The notes under the pieces: generated by a model
What the model was told of the DNA's origin: nothing
What the model saw: the letters and a program-made list of their open reading frames with translations, nothing else
Database searches by the model: none
Shown: piece after piece, positions 1 through 8,784 of the stretch
How positions within the stretch are numbered: position 1 is the stretch's first letter
Layout of the letters: every line of letters begins with the position of its first letter
Translations under genes and position numbers: made by a program
Assembly (NCBI GenBank): GCA_900547455.1
Contig: URGV01000004.1
Coordinates: 29,665 to 93,664, forward strand
DNA from: an uncultured Oscillospiraceae bacterium
GTDB lineage: Bacteria > Bacillota > Clostridia > Oscillospirales > Ruminococcaceae
Direction of reading: 5' to 3'
Length of the DNA stretch: 64,000 nt

Positions 1-697
1 TCTCGAAGGAGAAGGGGATGATCTTCTCGTCCCCCTCCTGCACCTCCAGCTTGTCGTAGTCGATGCTGTCGCGGCGCACCCGGGCCGGGGTGCCGGTCTT
101 AAAGCGGCGCAGATGAACGCCCAACCGTTCGAGCGCCTCGCTTAAACCCACCGCAGCGTGCAGGCCGTCCGGGCCGCTCTCGTAGGAGACATCGCCCACA
201 TAGATGCGGCCGTGCAGAAAGGTGCCGGAGCAGATGATGGCCGTCTGCACCGCATACACCGCGCCGAGCTTGGTGACAATTTCTTTAACCGCGCCGCTCT
301 CGTCCAGACGGATATCGCAGATCTCCGCCTGGATGATGTCCAGGCCCTTCTGCTTTTCCAGCCGGCGCTTCATCTCGTGGTGGTAGGCCTCGCGGTCCGA
401 CTGGACGCGCAGGCTGTGCACCGCCGGGCCCTTGCCCCGGTTGAGCATCCGGCTCTGCAGGAAGGTAGCGTCCGCCGCCTTGCCCATCTCGCCGCCCAGC
501 GCGTCGATCTCCCGCACCAGGTGGCCCTTGGCGGTGCCGCCAATCGAGGGGTTGCAGGGCATGTTGCCGATGGCGTCGAGCGACATGGTGAAGATGGCGG
601 TTTTGGCGCCCAGCTTCGCCGCCGCCAGCGCCGCCTCAATGCCGGCGTGCCCCGCGCCGATGACGGCCACCTGATAGCTTCCCATTGTGTATTCCAT
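1..697 (-). CDS. mnmG: MnmG (GidA), tRNA uridine-5-carboxymethylaminomethyl modification enzyme, 3' end outside window
   Basis: This is the FAD-binding partner of MnmE, which together install the cmnm5 group on U34 of tRNAs. The reverse strand reads from an ATG at 697, behind an AAAGGAG site, for about 232 codons and runs off the left edge without a stop, so the C-terminal part is missing. The N-terminus shows the dinucleotide-binding stretch VAVIGAGHAGIEAALAAA and the GidA signatures CNPSIGG and GTFLHG. It lies downstream of mnmE on the same strand, the usual Firmicutes order, but separated from it by about 360 bp of hairpin-rich sequence. Identification is secure. Confidence 0.97.
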   Translation of the reverse strand, partial: MEYTMGSYQVAVIGAGHAGIEAALAAAKLGAKTAIFTMSLDAIGNMPCNPSIGGTAKGHLVREIDALGGEMGKAADATFLQSRMLNRGKGPAVHSLRVQSDREAYHHEMKRRLEKQKGLDIIQAEICDIRLDESGAVKEIVTKLGAVYAVQTAIICSGTFLHGRIYVGDVSYESGPDGLHAAVGLSEALERLGVHLRRFKTGTPARVRRDSIDYDKLEVQEGDEKIIPFSFE

Positions 698-1060
698 AAA
701 GTACTCCTTTTGATTCTCTCGTTACGATATCCCATCCCGGATTTGCGAAAGCCGCCCGGCTCCAGCATCCACAGGGAGGGCGCTCCGCCCCTCCACCCCG
801 GGTGACTTTCCCTTCGCGGAGAAAGTCACCAAAGGCGCGCCAAGGGGCTGGCTGCCCCTTGGATGCCCCGCCGAGCAAAACAATCGCCCCTTGCCATTCC
901 GCGCCTGCGGCGCTGCATACGGGGCTCGTTTCAGCGCCGGTTGCAGACCGATTTGCCGCGCTTTGGAGGTGCGTAAACCGGGCCTTCTGCCCTTCTCCAC
1001 CCACCAACAGGAAAAATTTTTTCTCTTTTCGGACGCGCGGCACGGCAGATTTTGATTTTC
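698..1060. repeat. hairpin-rich spacer between mnmE and mnmG
   Basis: No convincing gene lies here. Two perfect inverted repeats sit back to back: a 10-bp pair at 801-810/821-830 (GGTGACTTTC and its complement) and a 9-bp pair at 840-848/854-862 (CCAAGGGGC and its complement). They resemble the hairpin cassettes seen at 29.1-29.5 kb and 41.4-41.7 kb. ORFs of up to 146 codons cross this region on both strands but have no ribosome site and are artefacts of GC-rich DNA. Confidence 0.6.
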
Positions 1061-2437
1061 TTACTTGCCGACACAAAACCGTGCAAAAACCTGGTCGATG
1101 ACTGCGTCGGAGGCGCGCTCGCCGGTCAGCTCGAGCAGGCTGTCGATGGCCGAATCGATGCAGACGTTAATAGCGTCCAGCGTCTGCCCGGCCTGCAGGG
1201 CCTCCAGCGCCTGATTCATCGTGCGGCTGGCCTGCTCGACGCAGGCGCGCTGGCGCTCGTTGGCGATGACGCTTGCCGACGAATCCAGGTCGGAGAGGTG
1301 CAGCAGCGCACGCACCTGAGCCTCCAGCTCGGCGACACCCTCCCCTGCGCTGGCCGAAAGCTCGGCGATGTGCGGGATTTTCTGTCGAATCTTTTCTATG
1401 TCTATTTTGCGGGAGAGGTCGCTCTTATTGATGACCGCCACCACCGGGCGCTCCTTGATCTTCTCGATCAGTTCCATGTCCTCCGCGGACAGCTCCTCCG
1501 AGGAATCGAACACCGCCAGCACCAAATAACTAGTATCCAGGCGCTTTTTGGCAAGCTCGACGCCCACCTTCTCCACCGGGTCGTCGGTATCGCGCAATCC
1601 GGCGGTGTCCGCCAGGTTGAGCACGATGTCGCCCAGGCGGATGGTGTCCTCCACAATGTCGCGGGTAGTGCCGGGGATCTGGGTGACGATGCTCTTTTCC
1701 TGTCCGGAAAGCAGGTTCATCAGCGTCGATTTGCCGACGTTTGGACGCCCGACGATGACGGTACTGACCCCTTCCCGCAGGATTTTTCCGTTGTCATAGC
1801 CGCGCAGGATATCGTGCAGCTGGCGGCAGATCTCCTCCACCCCGGCGCGCAGGTTGTCGTCCGAGACCTCGTCGATGTCCTCGTCCGGGTAATCGACCCA
1901 GGCTGCCAGCGCCGAGGAGATGGAGAGCATCCGGTCGATGACCTGATGGATTTTGGAAAAGACGGCGCCGTCCTTGGCCTGCAACGCCGCCTGGGCGCTC
2001 TGCTGCCCCTGGGAGGCGATCAGGTCCATCACCGCTTCGGCCTGGGTCAGGCTTATCTTGCCGTTTAAAAAGGCCCGGCGAGTAAACTCTCCGGCCTGCG
2101 CCGGGCGCGCTCCCGCAGCGATGCAGGCGCGCAGCGTACGCTGCACCAGGTACACGCCGCCGTGGCAGCAGATTTCCGCCACATTTTCCCCGGTATAGCT
2201 TTTGGGCGCGCGGTAGACAAAGACCACCGCCTCGTCAATTTCGCCCTGTTCGTCGTGTACCCGGCCGTACAGGCCGCGGTAGCCCTCGGTCTGCTGAACC
2301 TGTTTGCCGGAAACCGACCGGAAAACCTGGTCCGCCACCTCCAGCGCCTGTGGGCCGGAGATGCGCACCATCCCGATTCCGCCCGCCGCGACCGGCGTCG
2401 AGATGGCGGCGATGGTATCCTCCGAAAATGCGTTCAT
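1061..2437 (-). CDS. mnmE: MnmE (TrmE), tRNA modification GTPase
   Basis: Encodes 458 residues. It is a G protein that works with MnmG on tRNA wobble uridine modification. The N-terminal tetrahydrofolate-binding domain (about 1-120) is followed by a helical domain and an inserted G domain with GRPNVGKS (230-237), DTAG (about 277) and NKSD (about 334). The C-terminus ends in FCVGK, which keeps the conserved cysteine motif. The ATG at 2437 follows a GGGAGG site; the longer reading frame upstream has no ribosome site and would run into the preceding terminator. Confidence 0.97.
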   Translation of the reverse strand: MNAFSEDTIAAISTPVAAGGIGMVRISGPQALEVADQVFRSVSGKQVQQTEGYRGLYGRVHDEQGEIDEAVVFVYRAPKSYTGENVAEICCHGGVYLVQRTLRACIAAGARPAQAGEFTRRAFLNGKISLTQAEAVMDLIASQGQQSAQAALQAKDGAVFSKIHQVIDRMLSISSALAAWVDYPDEDIDEVSDDNLRAGVEEICRQLHDILRGYDNGKILREGVSTVIVGRPNVGKSTLMNLLSGQEKSIVTQIPGTTRDIVEDTIRLGDIVLNLADTAGLRDTDDPVEKVGVELAKKRLDTSYLVLAVFDSSEELSAEDMELIEKIKERPVVAVINKSDLSRKIDIEKIRQKIPHIAELSASAGEGVAELEAQVRALLHLSDLDSSASVIANERQRACVEQASRTMNQALEALQAGQTLDAINVCIDSAIDSLLELTGERASDAVIDQVFARFCVGK

Positions 2438-2485
2438 GCTAAAGCCTCCCCTTTCCCCTCTGTGTACAATCGCATAGATATTTAT

Positions 2486-2514
2486 ATTATAGCAAAAAAT
2501 CCCGCTTCTGAAAA
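2486..2514 (-). promoter_or_regulatory. candidate promoter of mnmE
   Basis: The reverse strand carries a perfect TATAAT (2486-2491), 17 nt after a weak -35 (TTTTCA). It lies about 50 bp upstream of the mnmE start, just below the terminator of the preceding gene, so mnmE probably has its own transcript. Confidence 0.5.
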
Positions 2515-2535
2515 GCCCGCAGCGGCGCGGAACGC

Positions 2536-2566
2536 AAAAAGAGGGGCGCGCAGATGCGCGCCCCTC
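2536..2566 (-). terminator. intrinsic terminator of the GNAT gene
   Basis: A perfect 12-bp GC-rich stem with a 2-nt loop at 2541-2566 is followed on the reverse strand by five T residues, just beyond the acetyltransferase stop codon. Confidence 0.85.
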
Positions 2567-2591
2567 CGAAGGGGTTTTAGGATATTGCTTT

Positions 2592-3248
2592 TCAAGCCGC
2601 CTTTGGCAGCAGGCGAACCTTGCTCTGGCGCACCATGCAGTACTGCACCAGGTCGGGGTAGTGGTCGATTGTCTCGAACAGCGAGAAGCCAAAATGGCGG
2701 TAGAGGCCCACGTTTTTGGGGTTGTGGGTTTCCAGGCTGACCAGCAGGCCCTTGCGGTCGGCGCAGTCGAGCACCGCGCTCATCAGCTGTTTGGCGTATC
2801 CCCTGCCCTGACAGGAGGGGCGCACCGCCAGGTAGATGATGTGCAGGCGGTTTTCGTCCAGCTCGTCGGTCCAGCTGCTGTTGAGGTAGTCTCTGCCGCG
2901 CAGGAAGTTGAAGAAGGTTTCCAGCGACGGGTCGTCCTTAATCAAAAAGGCGTTGGTCTTGAGGGTGCTGTACAGCTGCTCGGCAAAGTACTGGAAGGGG
3001 TTGTACGGCTCGGTCTCATCCGAGACGACGATGATGCCGTCCAGATTTTCATTGACGGCGTAGATCTCGCAGTCCTCCAGCATCTCATCCAGGTCGCAGC
3101 GGAACAGTTCCGGCAGCAGCTTTTCCCTTCTGTGCTGGTCGGGAATCAGCCCCTGATAGAGCGGGTCGCCCATAAAGCACTCGGTCAAAAGCGCGATCAG
3201 TTTGGTTTCATCTTGCTTTGTTACCCGATATAACCTATCGGTTTCCAT
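2592..3248 (-). CDS. GNAT-family N-acetyltransferase
   Basis: A 218-residue single-domain GNAT enzyme that uses acetyl-CoA; the substrate is unknown. The acetyl-CoA pyrophosphate loop is visible as LAVRPSCQGRGYAKQLM near residue 147, followed by the usual C-terminal N-x-G-L-Y-x-x-x-G-F motif (NVGLYRHFGF). I chose the ATG at 3248 over the in-frame GTG at 3260 because the AAGG ribosome site precedes the ATG at a suitable distance. It sits between mnmE and khpB as a separate transcription unit with its own promoter and terminator; an accessory gene is unusual at this point of the origin cluster. Confidence 0.85.
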   Translation of the reverse strand: METDRLYRVTKQDETKLIALLTECFMGDPLYQGLIPDQHRREKLLPELFRCDLDEMLEDCEIYAVNENLDGIIVVSDETEPYNPFQYFAEQLYSTLKTNAFLIKDDPSLETFFNFLRGRDYLNSSWTDELDENRLHIIYLAVRPSCQGRGYAKQLMSAVLDCADRKGLLVSLETHNPKNVGLYRHFGFSLFETIDHYPDLVQYCMVRQSKVRLLPKAA

Positions 3249-3319
3249 GATTTCACTCACCTTAAAAAAATAAAAACAAAGCTGCAGCTCATCGATTTTC
3301 TGTTTTCCCGGGTAACTCT

Positions 3320-3349
3320 ATTATAGCCTGCCGGCGGCGGCAAAAGCAA
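3320..3349 (-). promoter_or_regulatory. candidate promoter of the GNAT gene
   Basis: Reverse strand TTGCTT (3344-3349), an 18-nt spacer and TATAAT (3320-3325), about 70 bp upstream of the gene. Confidence 0.5.
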
Positions 3350-3507
3350 ACCGGCTCTTCCTGCAAATTCGGATGGATTTTGCAGCCAGCCCGTTTCTCC
3401 CCTTGTCCACCGCCGGGTGATCTTGAAAATTCTCCCGTTTTCTCGTTCATGCTCTATCGTTTAAATTTATTAATGTAAAATTCATCTTTCCTTTTCCTTG
3501 ATTTTAC

Positions 3508-3541
3508 AAAAAAATGGGCGAAAGCGGATGCTTTCGCCCAT
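3508..3541 (-). terminator. terminator of the rpmH-rnpA-yidD-yidC-khpB operon
   Basis: Perfect 12-bp stem (3514-3525/3530-3541) with a 4-nt loop, followed on the reverse strand by a run of seven T, directly downstream of the khpB stop. Confidence 0.9.
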
Positions 3542-3557
3542 TGGAAACAGTTTTATT

Positions 3558-4520
3558 TTAGTCCAGATCAATCTTTGCGTAGAGCGGCTTGTCCTGCGCC
3601 TCGCTCGGCGGCGTGCTGCGCGGAACCTCGCTGCGGATGTTGTCGTTGGAAGCTGCCTTTTCCTCCTGCCGACGCTCTCCCTTATAGGAGTCCTTTCTCG
3701 GCTGGCGTCTGCGGTTTTCGCCTTCCTCACGGTTGGAGTTCTGGCGGAAAACGTAAGGCTTCTTCTCGCCGCCCTCGCGGTTTTCCTGGTTTTGGCCCTG
3801 GCCCTTTCCCTCGCCCTGCGGACGGCGGGAACCGGAGCGGCGGCCGCCTTTGTTGTTGTAAGGCTTTTTCTTACCCTTATAGTTGTTGTTTTTCTTGACC
3901 GGATTGGTCGAGCTGATCACCACGCGGCGGTTCGGCTCCTCGCCGATGGAGGAGGAGGTTGCCCCCTCAATGGTGGAGACAGTGGCGTGGATGATTCTTC
4001 TTTCATACGGGTTCATCGGCTCCAGGGTGACGCTGCGGCCGCTGCGGACCACGTTGCGCGCCAGACGCTTGGCCAGCGACTCGAGTGTCTTTTCACGCTT
4101 CTCGCGGAAGTTGCCGCTGTCGATGGTGATGCGCATGTAGTCCCCATCCAGGCGGTTGACGGCAAGGCTGGTCAGGTACTGGATGGCGTCGATGGTCTCG
4201 CCGCGGCGGCCGATGACAAAGCCGAGGTCGTCGCCCTGCAGGGTGATGTGCAGGTTCTCCCCTTCCAGGCTTGGGGTAGCGCTGAAGGACTGCGCGCCCA
4301 TCGCCCGGAGGATGGAGGAGATATATTCCACCGCCATCTCTGCCTTGTCCTCTTTGACAAAGACGCGCACCTTTGCCGGGTAGGTCTTTAAGCCGAACAG
4401 GCCTTTTTTGGGCAGGTCAATGATTTCAAATTCCGCTTTTTCTCTTGGTACGCCCAGCTGCTGGCAGGCTTCTTCGATGGCCAGGTCAACTGTTTTTCCC
4501 GTTGCAATAATCTCTTTCAA
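3558..4520 (-). CDS. khpB: KhpB/Jag RNA-binding protein with long basic tail
   Basis: A 320-residue member of the Jag (SpoIIIJ-associated, KhpB/EloR) family. Residues 1-50 are the Jag-N domain, about 80-150 the KH domain (GFVIGRRGETIDAIQYL) and about 155-210 the R3H domain with NPYERRIIH. In the family it binds RNA together with KhpA and affects cell elongation. Here the R3H domain is followed by an extra tail of about 105 residues rich in K, R, N, G, Q and E, so the protein is longer than the usual 205-260 residues. It starts at TTG 4520, 6 nt after GGAGGT. It is the last gene of the rpmH operon, directly downstream of yidC. Confidence 0.95.
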   Translation of the reverse strand: MKEIIATGKTVDLAIEEACQQLGVPREKAEFEIIDLPKKGLFGLKTYPAKVRVFVKEDKAEMAVEYISSILRAMGAQSFSATPSLEGENLHITLQGDDLGFVIGRRGETIDAIQYLTSLAVNRLDGDYMRITIDSGNFREKREKTLESLAKRLARNVVRSGRSVTLEPMNPYERRIIHATVSTIEGATSSSIGEEPNRRVVISSTNPVKKNNNYKGKKKPYNNKGGRRSGSRRPQGEGKGQGQNQENREGGEKKPYVFRQNSNREEGENRRRQPRKDSYKGERRQEEKAASNDNIRSEVPRSTPPSEAQDKPLYAKIDLD

Positions 4521-4560
4521 ACTGATACCTCCTCTGATAATCAGTGAAAAATCGCTCCCG

Positions 4561-5601
4561 TTATTCCAAATCGTCGTCGGTCACTTCAGTATAGACATCG
4601 CCATACTTTTCCGCATCCCGTTTTCTGGCCTCGGCCAGCTTCTGACGGTTAATTTCCTTCTGCTTTTTGGCGCGTTCCTTTGCTTCCGCGTCGCCTGCGC
4701 GCGCTTTCTTTTTGGCCTCGATGCGCTCCAGACGTTCCTGTTCGCGGCGCTGCTCGGCCTCCTGCTTTGCCTTTTCGGCCATTTCCTTGGGATTATAGAA
4801 CTTGTTGAGCACCATGGTCTGGATCATCATGAAGACGTTGGAGAAAATCCAGTACATACCGACGCCGGCCGGGACCTGGAATGCGATGTACAGCGACATC
4901 AGCGGCGATACCAGCAGCATGACCTTCATGCTGCCCGCACCCGGGCCCTCCAGCATGGCCGGATTGTTTTTCATCGACAGCCAGGACGGGATAAAGGCGG
5001 TGACACCGGACAGAATCGGGATCAGGATCAGCGGGCTCAGCGACAAAGACGGGGTCTCGCCCAGGTTGATGCCGAAGAAGTTCAGATCAAACGACTGCAG
5101 GGTGGTGATAAAATCGGTACCCAGCGCCGCATAGGCCTCAGGGTTTGCCTGAACCGAGGAGATGATGGCCGTCTGCGGGGAGTACTGGCTGAAGGCGACT
5201 CCCAGCCCCTTCATAATCTCGGTGGCCTGTGTGATGACATCGGCGCTGATGCCGAGGATGTGCTGCATGGGGTTGTAGATAACGTCGATCAGACCAAAGA
5301 GGACCAGCAAGGTGATCAGCATCGGCAGGCAGCCGCCGGCCGGATTATATTTTTCACGCTGGTAGAGCTTCTGCAGCTCCTCGTTCATCTTTGTCTGGTT
5401 TTTGGCGTACATCTTCTGGATCTCCTGCATCTGCGGCTGGATGGCAGCCATCTTGGCAGAAGATTTCTGCTGCTTGATGGACAGCGGCACCAAAACCAAT
5501 CTGACCAGCAGCGTAAACAGGATCAGCGACCAGCCGTAGCTGTGCAGGATATTGTACAGCAGGCGCATGATCAGCCCTAGCGGATAACCAAGAATATTCA
5601 T
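4561..5601 (-). CDS. yidC: YidC/Oxa1-family membrane protein insertase
   Basis: 346 residues. It inserts proteins into the cytoplasmic membrane, alone or with Sec. Five hydrophobic segments are visible; the first carries the conserved arginine in LVRLVLVP (about 32-39), which lies in the hydrophilic groove of the family. The region between the first two segments is the charged cytoplasmic hairpin (KQQKSSAKMAAIQPQM). The C-terminal 75 residues are very rich in K, E and R, predicted to be helical and ribosome-facing. There is no lipobox at the N-terminus. ATG 5601 follows a GGAGG site. It is followed by khpB as in other Firmicutes. Confidence 0.96.
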   Translation of the reverse strand: MNILGYPLGLIMRLLYNILHSYGWSLILFTLLVRLVLVPLSIKQQKSSAKMAAIQPQMQEIQKMYAKNQTKMNEELQKLYQREKYNPAGGCLPMLITLLVLFGLIDVIYNPMQHILGISADVITQATEIMKGLGVAFSQYSPQTAIISSVQANPEAYAALGTDFITTLQSFDLNFFGINLGETPSLSLSPLILIPILSGVTAFIPSWLSMKNNPAMLEGPGAGSMKVMLLVSPLMSLYIAFQVPAGVGMYWIFSNVFMMIQTMVLNKFYNPKEMAEKAKQEAEQRREQERLERIEAKKKARAGDAEAKERAKKQKEINRQKLAEARKRDAEKYGDVYTEVTDDDLE

Positions 5602-5697
5602 CGAAAACCTCCATTCTGCACCTCTGCCCCCTCACAGATGGGGCGCGGGCGCCTGTGCCCGGCGGGACATTTCTGGTATAGGCATTGTGCCCGCCTT

Positions 5698-5955
5698 TTA
5701 AAGGCTGTGGTAGTGTCTGTCCCTCTCCTTTTTTCCGGGCTTTTTTTCGGGGACCGGGTCGTAGCCCCCAGGATGAAAAGGATGACATTTTAAGATGCGC
5801 CGCAGCGCAAGATATCCTCCCTTAATTGCTCCAAACCGTTCGATTGCTGTAAAGGCATAAGCCGAACAGGTGGGGTAAAAGCGGCAGCAGGGCAAAAAAA
5901 GGGGAGAAATAAACTTTTGATAAAAGCGGATCAGCAAAAGCATCAAATATTTCAT
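5698..5955 (-). CDS. yidD: YidD, membrane protein insertion efficiency factor
   Basis: An 85-residue member of the YidD (DUF37) family, with the family cysteines and the motifs [20 protein letters not shown] and [12 protein letters not shown]. The family is an inner-face membrane-associated protein that assists YidC-dependent insertion. It sits between rnpA and yidC, its usual place. Confidence 0.96.
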   Translation of the reverse strand: MKYLMLLLIRFYQKFISPLFLPCCRFYPTCSAYAFTAIERFGAIKGGYLALRRILKCHPFHPGGYDPVPEKKPGKKERDRHYHSL

Positions 5956-6092
5956 CTTGCATCAAAACCCCTTCCCTCCACTCCCCATTGACGAACCCCT
6001 GCCCAGCAGGCGGCCCGTTTTTTAAAGAGTCTGCTTGTTTTCTTTTTTATATAGCTGCCGCACACGCCGGCGGCAAACACCGCTTTTTCCTC

Positions 6093-6479
6093 TTACGAGA
6101 CGGTTGGATCCTTTTTCTTTTTTGCCGCAGATCCTTTCTTTTCTTTATCGGGCTTTGTAAGGCTCATAATCTGTTTTTTCAGCACCGGTACAAGTTCGCT
6201 GGACTTTGCCTGTGCGGTCTTTGCCCTTGCCACAAAGACAAAATCCCAACCCTGCCCAATCTGCGGTTCCACCTGATGAAACGCCGCGCGGATAATTCTT
6301 TTGCAGCGGTTGCGGCACACCGCCTTGCCGATCTTTTTGGTGGCGGTGATTCCGATCCGGTTGCGGCCCAGGCGGTTTTTGCAGGCATAGGTGACGATCA
6401 GCGGATGGACTGCGCTGCTTCCTTTAAAGTAAAGGCGCCTGAATTCCTTATTCAGCTTTAAGGTCGTCTTTTTGTTCAA
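6093..6479 (-). CDS. rnpA: ribonuclease P protein component
   Basis: 128 residues. It is the protein subunit of RNase P, which trims 5' ends of tRNA precursors. The signature is IGITATKKIGKAVCRNRCKR, corresponding to the family RNR motif. The start is a TTG at 6479, placed 6 nt after GGAGGACA; no ATG fits. It lies between rpmH and yidD. The C-terminal 20 residues are lysine-rich. Confidence 0.96.
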   Translation of the reverse strand: MNKKTTLKLNKEFRRLYFKGSSAVHPLIVTYACKNRLGRNRIGITATKKIGKAVCRNRCKRIIRAAFHQVEPQIGQGWDFVFVARAKTAQAKSSELVPVLKKQIMSLTKPDKEKKGSAAKKKKDPTVS

Positions 6480-6673
6480 GGCTTGTCCTCCATCCTACGA
6501 TAGTGCGATAGATAAAAAGAAAGACCACTTATCGGGATAAGTGGCCTGCTTATTCTGGAATGAAACATGGAAGGCAGAATAAACAGGAGCCTATTCCCTG
6601 TTTCCTCCCGGCATTCCCTCAAAAAGGATGCGCTGGATATGTTGGCGGTCAGCAACAGGCTGCCGAACAGGAA

Positions 6674-6808
6674 TTAGTAGGTCAGCTGTTTTCTGCCTTT
6701 TGCTCTTCTGCGCGCAAGAACTTTGCGGCCGTTTTTGGTGGCCATTCTCTTTCTGAAGCCGTGCTCTTTCTTTCTCTGAAGCTTCTTTGGCTGATAGGTT
6801 CTGAACAT
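6674..6808 (-). CDS. rpmH: 50S ribosomal protein L34
   Basis: A 44-residue, extremely basic protein that reads [20 protein letters not shown] at its start and ends KGRKQLTY, the full-length bL34 pattern. ATG 6808 follows AGGGAGGG. It is the first gene of the leftward operon and the left border of the origin. Confidence 0.98.
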   Translation of the reverse strand: MFRTYQPKKLQRKKEHGFRKRMATKNGRKVLARRRAKGRKQLTY

Positions 6809-6850
6809 TCTCTTTCACCCTCCCTTCAAGACGAAACCTTACAGAATAGA

Positions 6851-6879
6851 ATTATAGACAAAATCTCGCCAAAAGTCAA
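6851..6879 (-). promoter_or_regulatory. promoter of the rpmH operon
   Basis: Reverse strand TTGACT (6874-6879), 17-nt spacer, TATAAT (6851-6856). A near-consensus sigma-A promoter about 43 bp upstream of rpmH. Confidence 0.85.
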
Positions 6880-6959
6880 GAGAGGACCGGCTTTTTTCTT
6901 CCTTCCTGTATTCTAAAACGTCACTCGCGCCGCCTTTTCCCTCCCCCTTTCCGGCCCCC

Positions 6960-7200
6960 TTACAAAAAAGGACAAAAACTGCCGCCAGAATCTGTGTAGG
7001 ATTACCTGTTAAAAACGGTGGAAAGCTCTTGAAAACCGAGCCGGTCCTGTGTTAAAATAAGTGGTGTAAAAATCGTTGAAAGTTATTTTTCCATCTCTTT
7101 TCCACCATTCCTGCCGCCGTTTTTAAACCGGTTTTCCTGTATCTTAAAAAGTGGTGGATTTGCTGTTGGACAACCCGTTTAATCTGCTTTTAAAATCGTG
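6960..7200. other. upstream part of a bipartite oriC
   Basis: Several near-matches to the DnaA box TTATCCACA lie between rpmH and dnaA: GGTGGAAAG at 7017-7025, TTTTCCATC at 7087-7095, TTTTCCACC at 7098-7106 and GGTGGATTT at 7153-7161. The last is identical to the box next to the DnaA-trio array downstream of dnaA. The stretch also holds the dnaA promoter. In Bacillus subtilis the origin is likewise split on both sides of dnaA. Confidence 0.65.
7029..7058 (+). promoter_or_regulatory. candidate promoter of dnaA
   Basis: TTGAAA (7029-7034), 18-nt spacer, TAAAAT (7053-7058). It lies immediately next to DnaA-box-like sites, which would allow autoregulation by DnaA. Confidence 0.5.
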
Positions 7201-7349
7201 AAACAAAAGTGCATATTTATTCACCCCCTGCTTGCTGCGCTGATAGAGCGGGGGCTTTGCTATCTCTTTTTGCCTGGTTTAGGGAGTTTGCAGGCAAGGA
7301 TCTTTGGCAAGATATGTGCTTTGGCATAGAACAAAGAAGGGAACGAGCT

Positions 7350-8741
7350 ATGGAATCATTTAAGGAATTGTTTGAGATGGTCAAGGAGTACACGCGGCAA
7401 TATGTGATCGACTCCAAAGAGCTGTCTGAAATCGCTTACCAGGTTTGGATCAAGAGCCTGGAACCGGTCAGCTTTGACGGCAACACCGCCGTTTTGTACA
7501 TCAAGGCTGAATTTATGAAAAAGATTGTGGAGGAAAAATACCTCGGCCTGCTCACCAAGGCCTTTGAGTCGGTGGTGGGCTTCCCGGTCAAGGTGGAGAT
7601 CCTGTGCGAAACCTCCTCCAATCCGGAGAAGAAGGAGCTCTCCCCCGCCTCGGTGCAGACCTCCGCGCCCTCCGCGGTGCTGCCTTCCTACAGTCAGGAG
7701 GAGATCGACATGAACAGCCAGGGCGGCGAGTATGAGTATACCTTCGCCACCTTCATCGTCGGCAGCTCCAACAAGTTTGCCCAGGCCGCCTGCCGCGCTG
7801 TCGCGCAGAATCCCGCCAGCGCCTACAACCCGCTGTTTATCTACGGCGGTTCGGGGCTTGGAAAAACCCACCTGCTGTACGCCATCGCCAGCGAGATCAA
7901 GGAAAGCCGCCCCAAAACCAACGTCATCTATGTCAAGGGCGAGGAATTTACCAACGAGCTGATCGCCGCCATCGGCAACGAGTCCACCCAGGACTTCCAC
8001 GACAAGTACCGCCAGGCGGACGTGCTGTTAGTCGACGATATCCAGTTCATCGGCGGCAAGGAGAGTACCCAGGAGGAGTTCTTCCACACCTTCGATTCGC
8101 TCTACCAGGACAACAAGCAGATCGTCCTGACCTCCGACCGGCCGCCCAAGGAGATCAAAACGCTGGAAGAACGGCTGCGCACCCGCTTCGAGTGGGGCCT
8201 GATCGCGGACATTCAGCCGCCGGATTTTGAGACCCGCATCGCCATCATCAAGCGCAAGGCGGAGCTGTTGGATCTGGAAATCCCCAGCATTGTCGAGGAG
8301 TACATCGCCAACCACGTCAAAAACAATATCCGGCAGCTGGAAGGGGTGGTCAAAAAGCTCAACGCCTACAACAAGCTGGCGCAGACCCCTCCCTCCATCC
8401 TGCTCGCGCAGAGCGCCATCCGCGAAATCCTCACCGACAACCAGCCGATTCCGGTCACCGTCGAGCGGATCATCTCGGAGGTGGGACGCACCTTCGGGGT
8501 CAGCCCGGAGGATATCCGCTCCTCCAAGCGCTCCTCCCAGATCTCCAACGCGCGGCAGATCGCCATGTACGTCATCCGTGAGATCACCCAGATGTCGATG
8601 GCTGCCATCGGCAACGAGTTTGGCGGGCGCGACCACTCCACCGTCGTCTACGCAACCAGCCAGGTGGTCAAAAACATGAAGCAGGACACCAAGTATAAGG
8701 AAACTGTGGAGGATATCATCAAAAATATCCGCGATTCTTAA
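7350..8741 (+). CDS. dnaA: chromosomal replication initiator DnaA
   Basis: 463 residues. It binds DnaA boxes and melts oriC. Domain I (1-85) leads to a short linker, the AAA+ domain with Walker A GGSGLGKTH (166-174) and Walker B LLVDD (226-230), and the C-terminal domain IV with GGRDHSTVVYA (about 427-437), the box-recognising motif. The reading frame is open further upstream to 7209, but only ATG 7350 has a plausible ribosome site (GAAGGGAA) and gives the normal family N-terminus. Confidence 0.98.
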   Translation: MESFKELFEMVKEYTRQYVIDSKELSEIAYQVWIKSLEPVSFDGNTAVLYIKAEFMKKIVEEKYLGLLTKAFESVVGFPVKVEILCETSSNPEKKELSPASVQTSAPSAVLPSYSQEEIDMNSQGGEYEYTFATFIVGSSNKFAQAACRAVAQNPASAYNPLFIYGGSGLGKTHLLYAIASEIKESRPKTNVIYVKGEEFTNELIAAIGNESTQDFHDKYRQADVLLVDDIQFIGGKESTQEEFFHTFDSLYQDNKQIVLTSDRPPKEIKTLEERLRTRFEWGLIADIQPPDFETRIAIIKRKAELLDLEIPSIVEEYIANHVKNNIRQLEGVVKKLNAYNKLAQTPPSILLAQSAIREILTDNQPIPVTVERIISEVGRTFGVSPEDIRSSKRSSQISNARQIAMYVIREITQMSMAAIGNEFGGRDHSTVVYATSQVVKNMKQDTKYKETVEDIIKNIRDS

Positions 8742-8747
8742 AAATGG

Positions 8748-8784
8748 CGGGGCGGTTCTTTTGTGAAAAACCGCCCCGTTTTTT
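8748..8784 (+). terminator. terminator of dnaA
   Basis: 10-bp stem (8748-8757/8769-8778) followed by six T. It separates dnaA from dnaN, so dnaN relies on its own promoter. Confidence 0.85.

Noticed and set aside
722..1000. ORFs of 92-146 codons in the mnmE-mnmG spacer
   Set aside because: No ribosome site, overlap hairpins, no family resemblance.
7209..7349. 47-residue N-terminal extension of DnaA
   Set aside because: Cysteine- and proline-rich, no ribosome site, outside the DnaA domain pattern.
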